Shown one piece after another: positions 18,173 through 27,303 of a DNA stretch of 64,000 nucleotides (positions within the stretch are counted from its first letter, which is position 1; every line of letters begins with the position of its first letter). The stretch spans positions 62,001-126,000 of the forward strand of contig CAZUPD010000002.1 of assembly GCA_964621785.1 (NCBI GenBank). The letters are read 5' to 3'. The notes beneath the pieces were generated by a model. The model worked only from the letters and a program-made list of their open reading frames with translations, was not told the origin of the DNA and did no database searches. Position numbers and translations under genes: made by a program. The stretch is from JACKDW01 sp964621785 (GTDB taxonomy: Bacteria > Myxococcota_A > Polyangia > Nannocystales > Nannocystaceae).

Positions 18173-19672
18173 TCAGGAGAGCCCTTCATCTCGCTCGCCC
18201 GAGAGCCGCCGAACTGCGAGTTTGACGGTTCGCCACACAACCAACAACAGGATGGCCGGATGGGCGAGGGCCGCAGGACTGCGGGTGAAACTCAGGACCT
18301 CGACAAACCGCAGGTAGGGCAGCCAGTGATTCTCGGAGATCTCGAGCACCTTGGCGATGTACCACTGCATCGCTAGGAGCCACCACGGGCGTGGGCCCGA
18401 GACTTCGGGAAACCGCAGATCTTCACAACGGATCATCAACCACGGGGCGAACAGCGCGCGGCCGAGGCGTTTTTGAATCCGCCGCGTCACCCGGGGGTCG
18501 TGGGGTCGCTTCCCCGCTGGGGCACACCGCCGCAGGGCGCGGGCGAGGATATCGACTTCAATTGCACATACAGTCATCCCCTGGCCGTAGATCGGATTGA
18601 AGCTGCAGATCGCATCTCCGAGGACCAAAAATCCGTCCGGCCAGCGCTTCATCCGGTCGTAGTGTCGGCGCAGGCTCGAGGGGAACAGGTGGGTGTGGAT
18701 CGACGGTGCCGGGCGAGCTCCTTGGGCCAGAATCTCGACGAAGTCGTCGCCCTCCAGGCTGGCGGCAAATCGCAAAAACCCCCTGGGCTGTCGCGGCGGA
18801 TGGTCGCGGCACCACCCACCCAAGGTGACCATCAGTGTGCGTTCGTCGAGCGGGTACATGACGCCGAGCCGACGCGAGTGTGGCGGATGGGGAAACAGGG
18901 CCAGTGGCACGCGGTCACGGGCAAATCCCGGGTTGATCCGATACACGCGCGAGGCATAGCCGACCTGTACTTTGATCTCCGATTCCCGCGGACGCGTGTA
19001 GCCGAGCGAAGCCAACCACCGCGGGGTGCGGGTCCCACGTCCGCTTGTATCAACAACTAAATCGGCTTCGAGATCGTAGGACACATCGGACCTGCGCTCG
19101 CGCACCGTCACGCCGGTGATGCGCGTGCGGTCGTCCGTCGTACACAGGGCGGTCGCCTCGTGTCCCGACAGAAACTCGACATTGTCGATGCGGTGGACCA
19201 GCGAGCGGATCGAGTGCTCGAGCTTGAGGCGATTGCACAGGTAGATAATGAAGCCCGACGCGAATTGTTTTTTCCACACGCCAAAATGTCGCCACCTCAG
19301 CTCTCCGGTGACGTCGGTCGGGTGGGCACCACAGCGATCCATGGCCTCGTCGTCGGCGAGCTCGGGAAACAGCGACTGAATGATGTCGGCTCCCCGCCGC
19401 AACAACAGATGGGTGTGCCGGCCCTGGGGGACACCTTTGCGGCGAACGGGGCGGTCGGGCAGGCGATCTTTTTCGACCACTGTTACCCGTGCATATACAT
19501 CGCTGAGGACCCTCGCGGTGAGGAGCCCGGCGATACTCGCACCGATGACGACGGCACGATCGCCGAGCAGTGGCGGCTGTTCGTGCCGATGCCCACCGGC
19601 TTTCATCGTGCGAATTGCAGATGCGATGCGCCGAGAGAATTGACGAACTGTTGCTGTCTCGGTGAGCTTCAT
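18173..19672 (-). CDS. FAD-dependent monooxygenase/halogenase-like oxidoreductase
   Basis: About 499 residues. The FAD-binding Rossmann fold starts near residue 40 with AVVIGASIAGLLTARVL and ends with the second FAD signature FLVLGDAICSFNPIYGQGM, the GD motif of the squalene-epoxidase, geranylgeranyl-reductase and flavin hydroxylase group. ADLVVDTSGRGTRTPRWL is also typical. The last 100 residues contain a hydrophobic segment (AILLLVVWRTVKLAV) that may associate with the membrane. The substrate cannot be told. It converges on queA with only 14 bases between stops. The start at 19672 is a choice between several in-frame codons without a strong ribosome-binding site. Confidence 0.8.
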   Translation of the reverse strand: MKLTETATVRQFSRRIASAIRTMKAGGHRHEQPPLLGDRAVVIGASIAGLLTARVLSDVYARVTVVEKDRLPDRPVRRKGVPQGRHTHLLLRRGADIIQSLFPELADDEAMDRCGAHPTDVTGELRWRHFGVWKKQFASGFIIYLCNRLKLEHSIRSLVHRIDNVEFLSGHEATALCTTDDRTRITGVTVRERRSDVSYDLEADLVVDTSGRGTRTPRWLASLGYTRPRESEIKVQVGYASRVYRINPGFARDRVPLALFPHPPHSRRLGVMYPLDERTLMVTLGGWCRDHPPRQPRGFLRFAASLEGDDFVEILAQGARPAPSIHTHLFPSSLRRHYDRMKRWPDGFLVLGDAICSFNPIYGQGMTVCAIEVDILARALRRCAPAGKRPHDPRVTRRIQKRLGRALFAPWLMIRCEDLRFPEVSGPRPWWLLAMQWYIAKVLEISENHWLPYLRFVEVLSFTRSPAALAHPAILLLVVWRTVKLAVRRLSGERDEGLS

Positions 19673-19936
19673 CTGGCGGCCGCGAAGGTTCGTACACACG
19701 CGCGTCGCGCGGGTGTGAGCATACCGAGCACGTCGCAGACTCGCAAGCTTTTCAGCGTTCTACGAGCGTTTGCGTATGCACTGAAAGCGGACGCGCGACC
19801 CCGTCAATGTACCCAGGATTGCAAATGTGTTCGTCTCCGCGTCTTTCATTTTCCGCGCACTCAATGGTTTTGCACCTTTGCAACCATCGCGCCGGACCTC
19901 CGGGTCTGTGTGCACGGCGAGCTCAACATTTGGTGA

Positions 19937-21328
19937 CTACTTCAACCAGGGGGGGAGCACTTCTTCAGCGATCAGGTCGGCCACTGTTTTGCGCGGACGC
20001 GTCACGGCAAACTCGCCGCCTCGGACCAAGACTTCCGGTGCTAGTGGCCGGGTGTTGTAGGTCGAAGCCATCGTCATGCCGTAGGCCCCAGCGCCACAGA
20101 CCGCCAACAAGTCGCCCCGATCGACGCGCGGGAGCAGACGTTGCTCGGCGAGGAAGTCTCCACATTCGCATACAGGACCGACGATATCGACCCGCTCGAG
20201 CGGCGCCTGGTCGGGTGGAAGCTGGGTCGGTACGATCGGATGGCGGGCCGCATAGAGGGCTGGGCGCAACAGGTCGTTCATGGCCGCATCGACAATGACA
20301 AAGCTGCGGGTTTCCCCGCGCTTGCGTCCGATGACCCGGGTCAACAACACCCCGGCGTTGCCGACCAAAAACCGACCTGGTTCGAGGACCAGCTGCATGT
20401 CGAGGGATTTTGTTGCCTGTACAATTTTTTGACCAAAGGCTGTGATGTCGACCGGTGACTCATCCCCGCTGTAGGCGATCCCCATGCCTCCGCCGAGGTC
20501 GAGTGTGCGCGGGCAGACGCCGTGGTCACGCAGGCTGTCGAGCAGGCCGCGTAGCCGCTCAAAGCTATCGAGGAACGGCCCGGCGTCCATGATCTGGGAA
20601 CCGATGTGGCAGGTGATCGCTTCGAGCTCGAGGTGTGGACTCTGGGCGGACTTCAGCGCCAGCTCGACGGCCCGGCCCATCGTGATCCCGAACTTACTGT
20701 CCCGAAGGCCAGTTGCAAGGTAGGGATGGGTATCCGGGTCGATGTCGGGATTGACACGCAGGCCGATGGGGGCGACGCGTCCGAGGGCTTTTGCCCGACC
20801 TTCGACACGTACGAGCTCCTCGGCCGATTCGATATGGATCGCTTTGATCGGGGTGGTCAGGGCGGCGTCGATCTCCGCGTCGGATTTGCCGACGCCGCTG
20901 AACACGATTTTACTCCCGGGAATTCCGGCCGCGAGGGCGCGTTGCATCTCGCCCCCCGAAACGATGTCGGCTCCGGCGCCAAGGTTTGCCAGCAGGCGCA
21001 AAACGGCCTGACTGCTATTGGCTTTGACCGCGTAGCACAGCAGGTGCGGACGTCCGGCCAGGGCTTGGTCGAGGGCCCGGTAGCGAGCTTCGATGTGCGC
21101 CGAGCTGTAGATGTACGCCGGGGTTCCGACCGCGTTTGCGATAGTTGCGAGGGGGACTGCGTCCATCGCAAGTTGGTCGTCGTGTACTTCGATGCCGAAC
21201 CGCGCTGGTGAGCGGCGGATGGCGATATGGTCAGGAGTGCCGTCGACGGGTGGATTCGAAGATGCTGCGCCCACGGGGCGTGGGTACACGTGCGGGTACG
21301 CGGGTGTCAACGCTCGTCTGGAGCCCAT
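19937..21328 (-). CDS. lysA: Diaminopimelate decarboxylase
   Basis: A PLP-dependent fold-III decarboxylase that converts meso-diaminopimelate to lysine. Signatures are GTPAYIYSS, the PLP lysine in CYAVKANSS, ADIVSGGEM, ITCHIGSQI, LDLGGGMGI, LVLEPGRFLVG, the active-site VCECGDFLAE, and GAYGMTMASTYN. The true start is uncertain; ATG 21328 gives 463 residues and has a weak GAGAAAG upstream, while the open frame reaches 21454 and the conserved fold begins only about 45 residues after the chosen start. No lysine riboswitch was recognised in the leader. It stands alone, without other lysine genes. Confidence 0.92.
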   Translation of the reverse strand: MGSRRALTPAYPHVYPRPVGAASSNPPVDGTPDHIAIRRSPARFGIEVHDDQLAMDAVPLATIANAVGTPAYIYSSAHIEARYRALDQALAGRPHLLCYAVKANSSQAVLRLLANLGAGADIVSGGEMQRALAAGIPGSKIVFSGVGKSDAEIDAALTTPIKAIHIESAEELVRVEGRAKALGRVAPIGLRVNPDIDPDTHPYLATGLRDSKFGITMGRAVELALKSAQSPHLELEAITCHIGSQIMDAGPFLDSFERLRGLLDSLRDHGVCPRTLDLGGGMGIAYSGDESPVDITAFGQKIVQATKSLDMQLVLEPGRFLVGNAGVLLTRVIGRKRGETRSFVIVDAAMNDLLRPALYAARHPIVPTQLPPDQAPLERVDIVGPVCECGDFLAEQRLLPRVDRGDLLAVCGAGAYGMTMASTYNTRPLAPEVLVRGGEFAVTRPRKTVADLIAEEVLPPWLK

Positions 21329-21539
21329 CGCTTTCTCGACGTCGTCTTGCAGGTTCTTTTCGGCGCAGTGGAGGTGGCACGACGACACGAACCGACGGCG
21401 AATGTCGCAAACTTGTCGCCAAAGTATCGGGCGCATCATCGGCCGCGAAGGCATGTGCGAGTGCGGCTCCTTTGCAGATGCGCAGACGGATTGCTAGGAT
21501 TGGGTTGTCGCCTCAGGCTACCGGCAACAGGAGGTACGA

Positions 21540-21614
21540 ATGACCCAGTCCATATACAGTTCGTTCTACGGTCCCTTTGACTCGTGCGACCCCCCGCCAG
21601 GAGGTACCTTGTAG
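21540..21614 (+). CDS. Candidate 24-residue peptide with strong ribosome-binding site
   Basis: ATG at 21540 is preceded by ACAGGAGGTACGA, an ideal Shine-Dalgarno sequence at good spacing, and the frame runs 24 codons to TAG. The peptide begins MTQSIYSSFYGPFDSC and ends in a Pro/Gly-rich tail. Its last codons (CCAGGAGGTACC) repeat the AGGAGGTAC word of its own ribosome-binding site. It could be a leader peptide, a small functional peptide or chance. Nothing recognisable follows it on the same strand. Confidence 0.35.
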   Translation: MTQSIYSSFYGPFDSCDPPPGGTL

Positions 21615-21919
21615 GTAGGTTCGGGCGTCTCGCAGTCGCGGGTCGCCGTTTTTGCTTACCGACCAAGTTCGGTCTACGAGGCCGGCCCGGTTCGATTTCA
21701 TCGTACTCCCCGTACACGCCGGGGGTTGAGGTCCGAGGCCCCGATTCCACTTTCGCGGTTATCCGCGTCCACGCAGCCACCGATTCGGTGGCAACCCGAG
21801 CCACATTGGCTGAAGCGTTTTGAGAGACAGCAAGAAGGCGTCACATGAGGTGATGGCCAACCACACCTGACGGGCCCCGAGCCCGCAACCAGAACCGGCA
21901 ACTGCCCGAGGCGACCCGC

Positions 21920-21953
21920 GGCGAAGTTCACTCAAGGAAGACCGAACTTCGCC
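21920..21953. repeat. Inverted repeat with 10-base perfect arms
   Basis: GGCGAAGTTC and GAACTTCGCC enclose a 14-base loop. No T-run follows on either strand. It sits about 80 bases past the stop of ribA, so it may end transcription from that side or belong to an unrecognised RNA. Confidence 0.45.
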
Positions 21954-22034
21954 GTTCTCGTTTGGTTGCTCCCACCTCGTCAACCGTTGCGTGTGTGCAG
22001 GTAGACCAATGCACTTACATGAATATGGTTGTCG

Positions 22035-22667
22035 CTACAACAGGTGCCCACACTTGTCGCGCTTGGTCTCGAGGTAAAACTCGTTTTGTTTGCGTGCAGG
22101 TGCAACGATCGCCATCCGGCGCGAGACTTGGACACCGTGCTCGACCAATCCCTGAACCTTGAGCAGGTTGTTGGTGTGGAGCTCGATCGAGGCGACCCCG
22201 AGCGCGTTGAGGATGTCGGCTGCGATTTTGTAGTCGCGAAGATCGGTGTCGAACCCCAGGTGGTGGTTGGCTTCGACAGTGTCGAGCCCGCGTTCCTGAA
22301 GTTCGTAGGTTCGGATTTTTTGGGCAATCCCGATGCCGCGTCCTTCCTGACGGAGGTACAGGACAATGCCGGGACGGTCCTCGACAATTCGTGCGAGCGC
22401 GAGGTCGAGTTGGTCTCGGCAGTCGCAGCGAAACGAGCCGAACACATCGCCCGTCAAGCACTCCGAGTGCACCCGCGTGACGACGTCGGTCTTGTTGCGG
22501 ACGTCCCCGCTGAGCACCGCGATGTGGTCGAGCGTGCGTCCGGCTTGGTCGAGAAAAGAGACAACTTCAAGGTCGCCGTAGCGGCTGGGGAGCTTGGCGG
22601 TGGCGTAGATACGGACAGCGTCGAGCGACCGAGCAGTTCGCGAAGTCATGATGTCAGGAGCAGGCAT
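22035..22667 (-). CDS. ribA: GTP cyclohydrolase II
   Basis: About 210 residues, the usual length of stand-alone RibA, which opens GTP to the first pyrimidine intermediate of riboflavin synthesis. The zinc-binding signature HSECLTGDVFGSFRCDC is intact, as are YLRQEGRGIGI and the C-terminal LTNN-type HTNNLLKVQGL. Two close ATGs (22667 and 22649) are possible starts; the open frame extends to 22916 but that part overlaps the upstream gene and is not RibA-like. There is no fused RibB domain. The gene follows the Fic-like gene by about 20 bases on the same strand, so they may be co-transcribed. No FMN riboswitch was found. Confidence 0.92.
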   Translation of the reverse strand: MPAPDIMTSRTARSLDAVRIYATAKLPSRYGDLEVVSFLDQAGRTLDHIAVLSGDVRNKTDVVTRVHSECLTGDVFGSFRCDCRDQLDLALARIVEDRPGIVLYLRQEGRGIGIAQKIRTYELQERGLDTVEANHHLGFDTDLRDYKIAADILNALGVASIELHTNNLLKVQGLVEHGVQVSRRMAIVAPARKQNEFYLETKRDKCGHLL

Positions 22668-22687
22668 GGCGCGGGTTGTTGCGACGT

Positions 22688-23449
22688 TTAGTATCCCCGC
22701 GTCGAGTCGACGATACTCTGGTAAAGCCGGTTCGACGAGCGGATACCTTCTTCGAGGCCATCGACCACGAGGTTGAGGAGTTGATCCTGGTCGAGACGTA
22801 GCACGTCGTAGTAGCTTTGGCGATCGATGGTGTGGATGATCGCCGGCCAGTAGTCCTCGTGAACGAGGATGGCATTCATCGCCAAACGCGCGACACGTCC
22901 GCTGATATCGGGCCACGGGAAGATGCGGATGACCTCGCGGTGAACCTCAGCAGCGAGCTCAATCGGGTGGGCTTTTTGGCATTCGTCGGTGCGAAACCAG
23001 TCGGTCAGCTTGCGGATCCGGTAGCTGATCTTGTCGGCCGGCGAGAGGTCGTGAAAGTACATCCGGTGGATCGGGTTGTCCTTGCGGTACTGAACCTGGT
23101 CTTTTTTGTCGGCCGGCAGTAACAGCGCGTGGAGGTTTTTGATCCAGTCGAGACTGAGCGCGAGCGGTTTGCCACGCATATCGAGGATGTGTTGGATGCC
23201 GTCACGGAAGGCGATGACGGAGTCGTAGGCCGGGATCAACGACGAAGACGAAATGATTTCGTCGTCGACGGCGGCCTTGATCTCGGCGACACTCAAGACC
23301 GTCCCCTCGAGGGCAAAGTCGTGATAAATCCATGACATCATGAATCTTTCGTCGAAGACCTTGCGTTGGGTCGGGGATAACATGCCGAGCTTTTCCCACA
23401 GCAGCTCCGAAGCTTCGTGGATCTGGCGATAGTTGCGCGTTCGTTGCAT
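22688..23449 (-). CDS. Fic-fold protein with degenerate catalytic motif
   Basis: 253 residues with the Fic fold. The family's catalytic loop is HPFxDGNGRxxR; here residues 177-188 read FPWPDISGRVAR. The catalytic His is Phe and the G-N pair is Ile-Ser, while Pro, Asp, Gly and both Arg remain. The inhibitory-helix region keeps E48-G49 in YHDFALEGTVLS. Active Fic enzymes AMPylate or otherwise modify proteins; without the His this one is probably not a normal transferase and may be a regulator, a binding module or use other chemistry. No antitoxin gene is visible. It lies just upstream of ribA. Confidence 0.75.
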   Translation of the reverse strand: MQRTRNYRQIHEASELLWEKLGMLSPTQRKVFDERFMMSWIYHDFALEGTVLSVAEIKAAVDDEIISSSSLIPAYDSVIAFRDGIQHILDMRGKPLALSLDWIKNLHALLLPADKKDQVQYRKDNPIHRMYFHDLSPADKISYRIRKLTDWFRTDECQKAHPIELAAEVHREVIRIFPWPDISGRVARLAMNAILVHEDYWPAIIHTIDRQSYYDVLRLDQDQLLNLVVDGLEEGIRSSNRLYQSIVDSTRGY

Positions 23450-23671
23450 AACTGCTCCAGCTCGGTCGCTTGGACGAGCGTGGGCGCGAAGCTACTGGAG
23501 TGGGTCCTTCCCGGTCAACCAATCGGGGGTAACCTCACGTAGCTTCGATTCCCAGGTTTCGTGCTTGCGCAAACGCCGGAACTTGGTTCGCGGGTGTTTG
23601 AGGCACCGTGGCGACGAGCTGTAATTGTTCAAATTTTGACCGCGTAGCCCGGTCCTGGCACTCCCATCAGG

Positions 23672-24661
23672 ATGGCCGAGGACTACCACCAAGCGGTGCT
23701 CGTCGACGAGGTTTGCGCCGCTTTGGGCCCGTGTTTGCGGAGTGTTTCAGGGCTCGTGCGCGGGCGTCCTGCCCGGATCTTGGTCGATGCGACCTGTGGC
23801 GGCGGCGGTCACACGCTGGCGCTGGTCGAGGCCGGATGCCCCGACATTGTGGTTGCCCTCGACCGCGACGAAGATGCCATCGCCGAAACAACCAGCCGCC
23901 TCGCACCGGTCATCGACGCTCGCGAAGTCGAACTGCACATGGTGCACGCGCCCAACTCCGAACTCGCCAACGTCCTGGAACAACGCGGGATCACCCAAAT
24001 CTCGGCATTGCTCGCCGACCTCGGGGTGTCGTCGCACCAGCTCGACTGCGACGCCCGTGGATTTTCGTTTCGCCGCCCGGCCCCGCTCGACATGCGGATG
24101 GACCGCAGTCGCGGGGAGACAGCTGCCGACGTATTGGCCGTCATCGACGAACGCGAGCTCGCACGGGTGTTGCGCGACTACGGCGAAGAATCGGACGCCG
24201 GACGGATTGCGCGGGCGATTTGCCAGACCCGTCCGCAGACGACCTCGGCCCTCGCCGAATGTGTCTCTCAAGCCATGAGTGCCCGTCAGCGGCGGGCGCT
24301 CGGCACCCGGATCCATCCGGCGACGCGGACCTTTCAAGCCCTTCGGATCCACGTCAATCGCGAGCTCGAGCAACTCGACAATCTCCTGCGTGTCGGTCCC
24401 GAGTTGCTCGCAGTTGGCGGGCGGATGGGCCTCATCACGTTTCACTCCCTCGAGGATCGTCCGGTCAAGCGCAGGTTTTCGCAGTTGAGTCGCGCGCCGC
24501 AGCCTCCTGCCGGACTGCCGATCCGCGACAGCGAGTTGCCGCGTCCGCGATTTTGCATGCCCCGCGAACATCGAAGCGTCACGCCCACGGACGCAGAACT
24601 GGCCCGTAACCCACGCAGTCGCAGCAGTCGCCTGCGGGTCGTGGAGCGCGTCGCCGCCTGA
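23672..24661 (+). CDS. rsmH: 16S rRNA (cytosine-1402-N4)-methyltransferase
   Basis: A 329-residue RsmH (MraW). Motifs: YHQAVLVDEV near the start, the SAM-binding loop VDATCGGGGHTLAL, LALDRDEDA-type VVALDRDEDA, LADLGVSSHQLD, GFSFRRPAPLDMRMD and the C-terminal FHSLEDRPVKRRF. It methylates C1402 in the ribosomal P site. As usual it heads the division/cell-wall cluster, followed at once by ftsL-like and ftsI genes on the same strand. No mraZ precedes it; the upstream neighbour is divergent. Two hundred bases upstream are left for the cluster promoter. Confidence 0.95.
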   Translation: MAEDYHQAVLVDEVCAALGPCLRSVSGLVRGRPARILVDATCGGGGHTLALVEAGCPDIVVALDRDEDAIAETTSRLAPVIDAREVELHMVHAPNSELANVLEQRGITQISALLADLGVSSHQLDCDARGFSFRRPAPLDMRMDRSRGETAADVLAVIDERELARVLRDYGEESDAGRIARAICQTRPQTTSALAECVSQAMSARQRRALGTRIHPATRTFQALRIHVNRELEQLDNLLRVGPELLAVGGRMGLITFHSLEDRPVKRRFSQLSRAPQPPAGLPIRDSELPRPRFCMPREHRSVTPTDAELARNPRSRSSRLRVVERVAA

Positions 24662-24666
24662 AGAAC

Positions 24667-25206
24667 ATGCCCATGATCCCAGCCCCGCACGCCCGCTATC
24701 CCGCGACAACTTCTGCGAGCTCGAGTCGTCGGACGCCCAACCTGCGACCGCCGCGGGGGGGATATGTCCACGGGTACGCACGCGAGGGGGACCGCCGTGC
24801 CCCGGCCCCGGAATCATTGCTGATACAACAAAATCCCGGCGCGAGGATGAAGACCCTCGGGGTACCCCTGCTACTCATCGCAGTGGTTGTGATCCTGACC
24901 GTTGCCGGGGTCATGCGGGTTCAAAACCGGACTGCCGTGTTGGAGACCGGGGCTCGGATCACCGACCTCGCGGCGGAACACGCCCGCTTGCTCGACCAAA
25001 AACGGCGACTCGAGGCCGAGCGTGCCTATCTCCGGCATCCCGACCACGTCCAAGAAATCGCCGTTGAACGACTTAAAATGGTTCCTGCCACCGCCGATCG
25101 CGTGCAGACGATCCAACTCAAACCGCCGCCGCCCGAGCCTTCGGCCCTCGAACGGTTGCAAGAAGCTGCGGGCACCCACGCCTCGGCCGGGAGGAATACG
25201 CCGTGA
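24667..25206 (+). CDS. ftsL: FtsL-like divisome membrane protein
   Basis: 179 residues. The first 60 residues are polar, then one transmembrane segment (TLGVPLLLIAVVVILTVAGVM, about 63-83) is followed by a coiled coil with heptad leucines (LETGARITDLAAEHARLLDQ to about 130) and the short ALERLQE tail. This is the FtsL/DivIC plan, and position between rsmH and ftsI is the usual one, which carries most of the weight because FtsL sequences diverge strongly. The N-terminal polar part is longer than typical, so an internal start such as ATG 24847 (MKTLGV) is possible. Its stop overlaps the GTG of ftsI by four bases. Confidence 0.8.
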   Translation: MPMIPAPHARYPATTSASSSRRTPNLRPPRGGYVHGYAREGDRRAPAPESLLIQQNPGARMKTLGVPLLLIAVVVILTVAGVMRVQNRTAVLETGARITDLAAEHARLLDQKRRLEAERAYLRHPDHVQEIAVERLKMVPATADRVQTIQLKPPPPEPSALERLQEAAGTHASAGRNTP

Positions 25207-27266
25207 AACACCTGCTGCGCCGTAACTTATTGCCGCGGTTGTCCCGGCCGATGGCTACCGACAGGCGAGCTGTCACCCGGAGAGCCACGGTCGTCGCCGG
25301 CTTGCTCACCGCCTGTATGGCGGGCCTCGGCTACAAGGCGCATGCGATCGGTGTCACGCAACACGAGACCTACGCCGACTTGGGGCATCGCCAGCAGCTC
25401 CGTAGTTTCAAGCTCGACGCCAGTCGCGGCGAGATTCTCGATCGCAGCCACATGGCCCTGGCGATCAACAACCGCGTCCACAAAGTTGTCGTCAACCCCC
25501 GCCAGGTACGGGCGCACAACACCGTCGAGCAAACGCTCGCCGCGTTGGTCGAGGTGGCCCCCGATGTCGAGGTCGAACGTGTGCGCGAGGAACTGGCCCG
25601 CGACAAGGCCTATCGCAAGTTGCGGGTCACCTTAGACGACACCAAAGCCACGGCGCTGATGGCCAAGAAACTCCCGGGCGTACGCCTCGAGCCGGCCAGC
25701 GAACGCGTCTATCCTCGAGGACATCTCGCCGCCCATATCCTCGGCAGACTCAACGGCCAGGGCGTCGGCAACCTCGGGATCGAGCACAGCCTCGAGGAGG
25801 ACCTGCGTGGGCGCGAAGCCAGCAGCCCGGCGACGTTCGCCAACGGCAAAAAGTTGCTGATCAACGGCTACCCCGACAGTGGTGTCTCCCGTGGCAACAC
25901 CGTGGTCCTCACCCTCGACAGCGCCATCCAGGCCATGGTCGAAAAGGAAATCGACGACCTCGTCGAGACCTGGAATCCCGTCGGGGCTAGCATCATCGTC
26001 ATGGATCCGAAAAGTGGCGAGGTCTTGGCGCTCGCCAACCGCCCGACGTTTGACCCGAACCACCCTGTCGAACAACTTGCACAAACAACAAATCTCGCCT
26101 CGCAGGCCGCCTACGAGCCCGGTTCGACGATGAAGGCGATCACCGTGGCCGCGGCGTTGGAAGAGGGGGTGATCCGCGAAAACGAGACCCTCTACTGCGA
26201 AAAAGGGCGGTGGCGGTTTACTCGTCGCAACGTCATCCGTGACACCCACCGGGCTGAGTGGCTCGACATCACCCAGATCCTCGCCGAGTCCTCAAATATT
26301 TGTACGACCAAGATTGCCATGCGGCTGGGCAAGCAGGCCCAGTACCGCTGGGCCAAACGGTTTCACTTTGGCGAACGGCCGCAGGTCAAACTGCCCGGGG
26401 CGACCCGCGGGTTGTTGGCGGCACCTGAAAAGTGGTCGGACATCCAGGCCGCCAACGTCTCGTTTGGTCAGGGAATGAGTGCCTCGCCGCTGCAGGTTGC
26501 GGCCGCGTTTTCGGTACTCGCCAACCGTGGGTTGTACAACGCACCTGCGATCGTCCAGCGCGTGTTCGACAGCCACGGCGAACCTGTGTATGAGCACAAA
26601 TCTACCGGGGAGCGTGTGGTCCGGCGGGCGACCGCGCAAACCGTGCTGCGCATGCTCGAGAGTGTGGTCCACTCTGAGCACGGAACCGGGAAAAACGCGG
26701 CGATTCCCGGTTATCGAGTCGCCGGCAAGACCTCGACGGCACAAAAGGCCGACCTCAACAGCCGCGGATACACCGAAGATCAATACTACGCGAGTTTCGT
26801 CGGTGCCGTTCCGGCCCGTGATCCGCGGATTGTCATCCTCGTTTCGGTCGACAACCCCGAAGGCGGACACTTTGGCAACGAAGTCGCGGCCCCCAGTTTT
26901 CGCAACCTCGGCGCCCAAATACTCGTCCACCTCGGGACTCCCCCCGATTTTGGCGGACCCCCGCAACCCAAACCGATGGTCGTTCAAGCGGCCCAAAGCA
27001 CGGGTCAAGGAATTTCCGTCGCCCCCGAAGACGACACCAGTCACGAGCCATTGCTCCCGGGCAACCGACCCAAGAAAGTCGTCGTAACCACCGGCGTCCC
27101 CGACTTTACCGGCCTCACAATCGCCGAGGTGCTCGACACCGCCGAGCGGGCCAAACTCGACATCGAAGCGGTCGGCACTGGTCTCGCTGTGATGCAAGAC
27201 ATCGCCCCGGGGAGTGTCGAAGCGGGCAGCCGCGTGCGGGTCTTTTTTGAGCCGCCGCGGGGGTAA
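25203..27266 (+). CDS. ftsI: Peptidoglycan D,D-transpeptidase FtsI/PBP3 with C-terminal PASTA domain
   Basis: A 687-residue class B penicillin-binding protein for septal wall cross-linking. One N-terminal membrane segment (about 24-42) is followed by the dimerisation region and the transpeptidase domain with YEPGSTMK (active Ser near 310), SSN (near 363) and KTSTAQ (near 509; canonical KTG is KTS here). The last 70 residues form a PASTA domain (VPDFTGLTIAEVLDTAERAKLD). A PASTA tail is more usual in Gram-positive PBPs and in sporulation SpoVD, and is also known in some Deltaproteobacteria-derived lineages. GTG start chosen from the GTGA overlap with ftsL. Confidence 0.93.
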   Translation: MKHLLRRNLLPRLSRPMATDRRAVTRRATVVAGLLTACMAGLGYKAHAIGVTQHETYADLGHRQQLRSFKLDASRGEILDRSHMALAINNRVHKVVVNPRQVRAHNTVEQTLAALVEVAPDVEVERVREELARDKAYRKLRVTLDDTKATALMAKKLPGVRLEPASERVYPRGHLAAHILGRLNGQGVGNLGIEHSLEEDLRGREASSPATFANGKKLLINGYPDSGVSRGNTVVLTLDSAIQAMVEKEIDDLVETWNPVGASIIVMDPKSGEVLALANRPTFDPNHPVEQLAQTTNLASQAAYEPGSTMKAITVAAALEEGVIRENETLYCEKGRWRFTRRNVIRDTHRAEWLDITQILAESSNICTTKIAMRLGKQAQYRWAKRFHFGERPQVKLPGATRGLLAAPEKWSDIQAANVSFGQGMSASPLQVAAAFSVLANRGLYNAPAIVQRVFDSHGEPVYEHKSTGERVVRRATAQTVLRMLESVVHSEHGTGKNAAIPGYRVAGKTSTAQKADLNSRGYTEDQYYASFVGAVPARDPRIVILVSVDNPEGGHFGNEVAAPSFRNLGAQILVHLGTPPDFGGPPQPKPMVVQAAQSTGQGISVAPEDDTSHEPLLPGNRPKKVVVTTGVPDFTGLTIAEVLDTAERAKLDIEAVGTGLAVMQDIAPGSVEAGSRVRVFFEPPRG

Positions 27267-27303
27267 AATATTGCAATTACATGTATGAGCCCCGCTGTCG
27301 CGG

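Larger units (their letters stand above)
21329..22034. other. Long non-coding stretch between lysA and ribA
   Basis: About 700 bases with no conserved gene. It holds a short ORF with a perfect ribosome-binding site (21540-21614), a 10-base-arm inverted repeat (21920-21953) and one TGYANNTRCA copy (22010-22019). Several GC-rich stem candidates, for example CCGACCAAGTTCGG near 21660, could mean a structured RNA, but I recognise no known RNA family. Confidence 0.4.

Noticed and set aside
21329..21540. Lysine riboswitch ahead of lysA
   Set aside because: None of the conserved lysine-aptamer words was found in the leader.
22668..22916. N-terminal extension of ribA
   Set aside because: The extra residues are Arg/Pro-rich, overlap the Fic-like gene and have no RibA homology.
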